The notes below the pieces were generated by a model. That model did no database searches, had not been told where the DNA came from, and saw nothing but the letters and a program-made list of their open reading frames with translations. This document shows positions 30,568-34,192 of a DNA stretch of 34,192 nucleotides, piece by piece. Origin of the DNA: Paracoccaceae bacterium (GTDB taxonomy: Bacteria > Pseudomonadota > Alphaproteobacteria > Rhodobacterales > Rhodobacteraceae); contig RFZH01000002.1 of NCBI GenBank assembly GCA_009920815.1, forward strand, positions 1 through 34,192, in the 5' to 3' direction. Made by a program: the position numbers and the translations under genes. Position 1 is the stretch's first letter. Each line of letters starts with the position of its first letter.

Positions 30568-32121
30568 TTACCCTAAATTTTCAACGCATTCCATTTGGAT
30601 GATCGCTTTAGAAATCTCTGCACGCGCATTAATTTTTGCATGGGTGACAACCCGTTTTACACGTATTGGATCAAGAGCTTGATCTGCATGTTTTTCATAT
30701 TGATTAGCGACCGCAATCACCAATGTATGCATTGCAACCTGCGCAAAGTAATGCGCAAGCTTGACCGCGTTTTTTGATTTCACCATGCCAAGCGCTTTTT
30801 CCCACAAACCCAGAACATCCTTCTGTGTCCCTAAATCGTCCAACATGATACTAAATGCATCGGCCGAACCTATTTTCACACACCGGGTCGCCAGAGCGCG
30901 CGTGTGAATGCCATTCGCACCTTCGTAAATCATCGTAATTCTCGCGTCACGATAGGTTTGATCTAAACTATATTCAGTCAAATATCCGTAGCCACCCAAA
31001 ACCTGCATGCCGATTTCTGCGCCTCTGACACCGGCCTCGGATCCATAAATCTTGGCCAATGGCGTTAAAAACTCTACCAAATCAGGTCGCTCATTTTTCT
31101 CTAGCTCAATTAATGCAAGATGCGCAAATCCGCGCGACATCATTGCCATTGCATCAATATCATCAATCATTCGGCCTACATCGTCATGATCAATCAAACG
31201 GGCATCCTGACCGTTGATCTGGCCCTGGATACGACCACTTGCATATCGGTTTGCAATGTCGTGGGCGCGCGTACAATGGGCGACCCCCTGAAGTGCAACG
31301 TCAATTCGGGCATGGTTCATCATCGTGAACATTGCCATCAAACCTTGACCTTCTTTGCCGATCAACTGTGCAGGCGTGTCATCAAATGCGATTTGACAGG
31401 TCGGCGACGCGTGCAGACCCATCTTTTCTTCGATGCGCGTGACGTTTACACGGCCTTGCACGATGAATAACGACAACCCTTTCAGGCCGTCGTCGCTTGT
31501 TCGAGCCAGAACAAGGTGAAAAATATCATCTGAAATGTCCTGATCTGCCCCAGAAATAAAGATCTTTTCGCCCGATATTGACCAACCGTCGCCGGTTTGA
31601 ACCGCTTGTGTTCGGATTCGGGCAAGGTCAGATCCAGCGCCGGGTTCGGTCAAACACATTGTGGCAATCATATCGCCTTTGGCGAGTTTCGGGATAAATG
31701 TGTTTTTCTGGTAATCCGTGCCGAAATTTAACAAGGTCCGCACCGCGCCCGGCACCAACCCGGTGACCATTTGCATGGAATGGTTTGCACCTGAAAAGAT
31801 TTCAGATGTCACACCCAACATTAGTGGCGAAAGCCCTTGGCCACCGAATTCTTCGGGTGTTGTCAACCCTTGCCAACCATCAGCTGCCAATTGTGCGAAA
31901 GCATCTTTGCACCCATCAGGCATATAGACCCGACCATTTTCAAAACGGCAGCCTTGTGCGTCACCTGTCGCGTTTATCGGGGCCAACACATCTTGGGCAA
32001 ATCGGCCGAAATGTTCGCCGATCTCGCGTGCAAGATCTCCGTCCCAATCCGTCAACTCTTCGGCACCTAATGCACGAAGAGAGAAAAAGATATCATCAAC
32101 AGGTGCGCAGAATTCCATCAC
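30568..32121 (-). CDS. Acyl-CoA dehydrogenase
   Basis: MCLTEPGAGSDLARIRTQAV, GWSISGEKIFISGADQD, and C-terminal MQVLGGYGYLTEYSLDQTYRDARITMIYEGANGI. Confidence 0.93.
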   Translation of the reverse strand: MMEFCAPVDDIFFSLRALGAEELTDWDGDLAREIGEHFGRFAQDVLAPINATGDAQGCRFENGRVYMPDGCKDAFAQLAADGWQGLTTPEEFGGQGLSPLMLGVTSEIFSGANHSMQMVTGLVPGAVRTLLNFGTDYQKNTFIPKLAKGDMIATMCLTEPGAGSDLARIRTQAVQTGDGWSISGEKIFISGADQDISDDIFHLVLARTSDDGLKGLSLFIVQGRVNVTRIEEKMGLHASPTCQIAFDDTPAQLIGKEGQGLMAMFTMMNHARIDVALQGVAHCTRAHDIANRYASGRIQGQINGQDARLIDHDDVGRMIDDIDAMAMMSRGFAHLALIELEKNERPDLVEFLTPLAKIYGSEAGVRGAEIGMQVLGGYGYLTEYSLDQTYRDARITMIYEGANGIHTRALATRCVKIGSADAFSIMLDDLGTQKDVLGLWEKALGMVKSKNAVKLAHYFAQVAMHTLVIAVANQYEKHADQALDPIRVKRVVTHAKINARAEISKAIIQMECVENLG

Positions 32122-32990
32122 GACAACCCTAAAAGTCGCGCTGCGTTCCCTTTAATGATATCAGGACGCAATTCATCTTTGATGTTAATTTTTTCAAAAT
32201 CAGCCAACCAACGTTCGGGGGTGATCATTGGCCAATCTGACCCGAACAATACCTTTTTACGCAGGATCGAATTGCAGTATTTCACCAAGATTTCAGGGAA
32301 ATATTTGGGCGACCAGCCAGACAAATCGATATAAACATTTGGTTTATGTTGTGCCACAGAAAGCGCCTCTTCCTGCCAAGGAAAACTTGGATGTGCTAGG
32401 ACGATTTTCATATCTGGGAAATCAACGGCAACATCATCCATGTACATTGGGTTCGAATATTTTAAACGCATCCCGTTTCCGCCGCGCATTCCTGATCCAA
32501 CGCCTGTTTGACCGGTATGGAACAACGCGATCCCACCTGTTTCAGCGATCGCTTCGTATAGCTCGTATGCCATAGGATCATTTGGATAAAACCCTTGCAT
32601 CGTAGGATGGAATTTAAATCCCTTTATCCCGAAATCATTGATCAAACGGCGTGCTTCGCGGGCACCCATTTTACCCTTGTGCGGATCAATCGAGGCAAAT
32701 GGAATCAAGATATCAGAATGCTCTGCGGCCAGCTCGGCAACTTCTTCATTCTTGTAACGACGGTATCCTGTTTCGCGTTCTGCATCGACCGGAAAAATGA
32801 CCGCTGCGATATTTTGCTCGCGGTAATGCGCCGCCGTTTGAGGAATCGTAGGGGGATGTGACCAAGGTGCGCCAAAATATTTAGCCATTGTCGATTGCAA
32901 ATCATCATAGCCATCATCGGCGTGACACCCACAGGGTTCTTCGGCATGGGTGTGAAAATCAATTGCGCGGATTTTTTCTAGATCGATCAT
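32118..32990 (-). CDS. Amidohydrolase family 2 (metal-dependent hydrolase)
   Basis: IDFHTHAEEP, GIKGFKFHPTMQGFYPND, IVLAHPSFPW and VLFGSDWPMITPERWL. Start set at MIDLEKIRAIDFHTH. Confidence 0.88.
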   Translation of the reverse strand: MIDLEKIRAIDFHTHAEEPCGCHADDGYDDLQSTMAKYFGAPWSHPPTIPQTAAHYREQNIAAVIFPVDAERETGYRRYKNEEVAELAAEHSDILIPFASIDPHKGKMGAREARRLINDFGIKGFKFHPTMQGFYPNDPMAYELYEAIAETGGIALFHTGQTGVGSGMRGGNGMRLKYSNPMYMDDVAVDFPDMKIVLAHPSFPWQEEALSVAQHKPNVYIDLSGWSPKYFPEILVKYCNSILRKKVLFGSDWPMITPERWLADFEKINIKDELRPDIIKGNAARLLGLS

Positions 32991-32991
32991 C

Positions 32992-34192
32992 TTATTTCCC
33001 CAATGTAATAACGCCTTGGCCGCCTTGGTATAAATGATCCAAGATATCGGCACGACGCGTTAGGATTTTTCGGAAATTCAAATTTCCCTTTGCGGTCATT
33101 TCACCATCTGGCATCGACGCAGGTTCGGTCAATACCACCGCGCGTGCAATCCGTGTGGAACTTGACGCGCTAATCTTTTGCATTTCAGTCAATTTTTCGC
33201 CAAATACTGCCAGAATATTGGCATCGGTAACGATTCCGTCGTGTGATTCCCCGTTAAACCCAAGGGCGGACAGTTGCCCAGGATCAGGGAAAATCATCGC
33301 GCCGATTTCGGACAAATCGGCACCCGTTATCACAACATCGGTGGCCAACGGGACAAGACCGGCCAGAACATCCATGCGCAACGCACCCGCGCGCACCCAT
33401 GTTCCCGTCAAAAGTTTAAACTCTTCAGAAATACGACCGTCAAAGCGCAAGCCTTTGTTTGGATCCTGCGCATCAACAAACGCCATCGCATCGCCCGTGA
33501 TAAAGTATCCATCCTCATCAAACGCTTCGGCGGTTTTTTCCGGATTGTTCAAATAGCCCGTCATGATATTCGGACCTTTGACGCGAATTTCATAACGATC
33601 GTCACCGTTAGGGATCATTTTCATCGTTGTCCCGCTCAGCGGGACGCCGACGATACCAGATTTTCGAATTGGTTCTTGTTGCATCAAACACGCAGGCGCG
33701 GTTTCCGTTAAGCCCCATGATGATGTCATCAAAGGCAATGCCCCCCGATATTTAAGGGCATATTTTTCAAACCCTTCCCAAACATCCTGCGGAAGCGATG
33801 CGCCCGCATAGAACATCATATCCAAGTCACTAAAATAGGATTTTGCCAATTCTGGATCACGGTCGAATTCCTTTAACAGCAACGCGAAGCCAACAGGCAC
33901 GTTGAACGCAAGGCTACCTGATTGCAGTTTTAAATTTTCAACTGTGCGCCCAATAAGGGCGGGCGTTGGTTTGCCTTCGTCAATATAAAACGACCCGCCA
34001 TTCGCCAAAATTGCATTGAAGTTGTGCGATCCACCGAACACGTGATTCCATGGCAACCAATCGACGACCACAGGTGGGCGATCCTGTAAAAATGGCAGAG
34101 CAAGCGCCAGTTGCGCTTGGTTTGTACACATCATTTTATGCGTCGTTGGCACAGCCTTGGGTGCAGATGTGGACCCTGATGTCAAAAGAATT
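32992..34192 (-). CDS. Feruloyl-CoA synthase-like acyl-CoA synthetase (N-terminus beyond the window)
   Basis: ILLTSGSTSAPKAVPTTHKMMCTNQAQ AMP-binding motif, TSSWGLTETAPACLMQ, GYFITGDA and the feruloyl-CoA synthase-type C-terminus. Open at the right edge. Confidence 0.82.
   Translation of the reverse strand, partial: ILLTSGSTSAPKAVPTTHKMMCTNQAQLALALPFLQDRPPVVVDWLPWNHVFGGSHNFNAILANGGSFYIDEGKPTPALIGRTVENLKLQSGSLAFNVPVGFALLLKEFDRDPELAKSYFSDLDMMFYAGASLPQDVWEGFEKYALKYRGALPLMTSSWGLTETAPACLMQQEPIRKSGIVGVPLSGTTMKMIPNGDDRYEIRVKGPNIMTGYLNNPEKTAEAFDEDGYFITGDAMAFVDAQDPNKGLRFDGRISEEFKLLTGTWVRAGALRMDVLAGLVPLATDVVITGADLSEIGAMIFPDPGQLSALGFNGESHDGIVTDANILAVFGEKLTEMQKISASSSTRIARAVVLTEPASMPDGEMTAKGNLNFRKILTRRADILDHLYQGGQGVITLGK

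Overview
This window is chromosomal DNA that looks like an alphaproteobacterium of the Rhodobacteraceae/Roseobacter type, judged from gene content and order. It carries the origin-proximal block rpsT-dnaA-dnaN-recF-lysE-gyrB, an adjacent mutM / ubiE-ubiB / enoyl-CoA hydratase block, housekeeping genes (ilvA, argG, pyrF, clpB, ubiA, rsmE, gshA), a short flagellar remnant (motB-flgE-flgK-flgD'), and a feruloyl-CoA synthase / amidohydrolase / acyl-CoA dehydrogenase cluster at the right edge. I see no mobile element, CRISPR array, tRNA/rRNA or clear novel defence-type system. Three things stand out. (1) A palindromic intergenic repeat family (TCATTTTCTGTCnAAAAATATCC...) occupies four of the five convergent gene junctions. 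(2) Several genes are disrupted: a ~40-nt frameshifting deletion in gyrB, an apparent in-frame internal deletion in ubiA that removes the second Asp-rich motif, a flgK-to-flgD deletion scar, homopolymer frameshifts in a response regulator, an HPt gene and flgE, and an in-frame stop in flgK. The damage to essential genes makes assembly or sequencing error a leading explanation for part of this. (3) GANTC (CcrM-type) sites cluster directly upstream of dnaA. Family calls come from reading the translations and from memory of the families; no database search was run.
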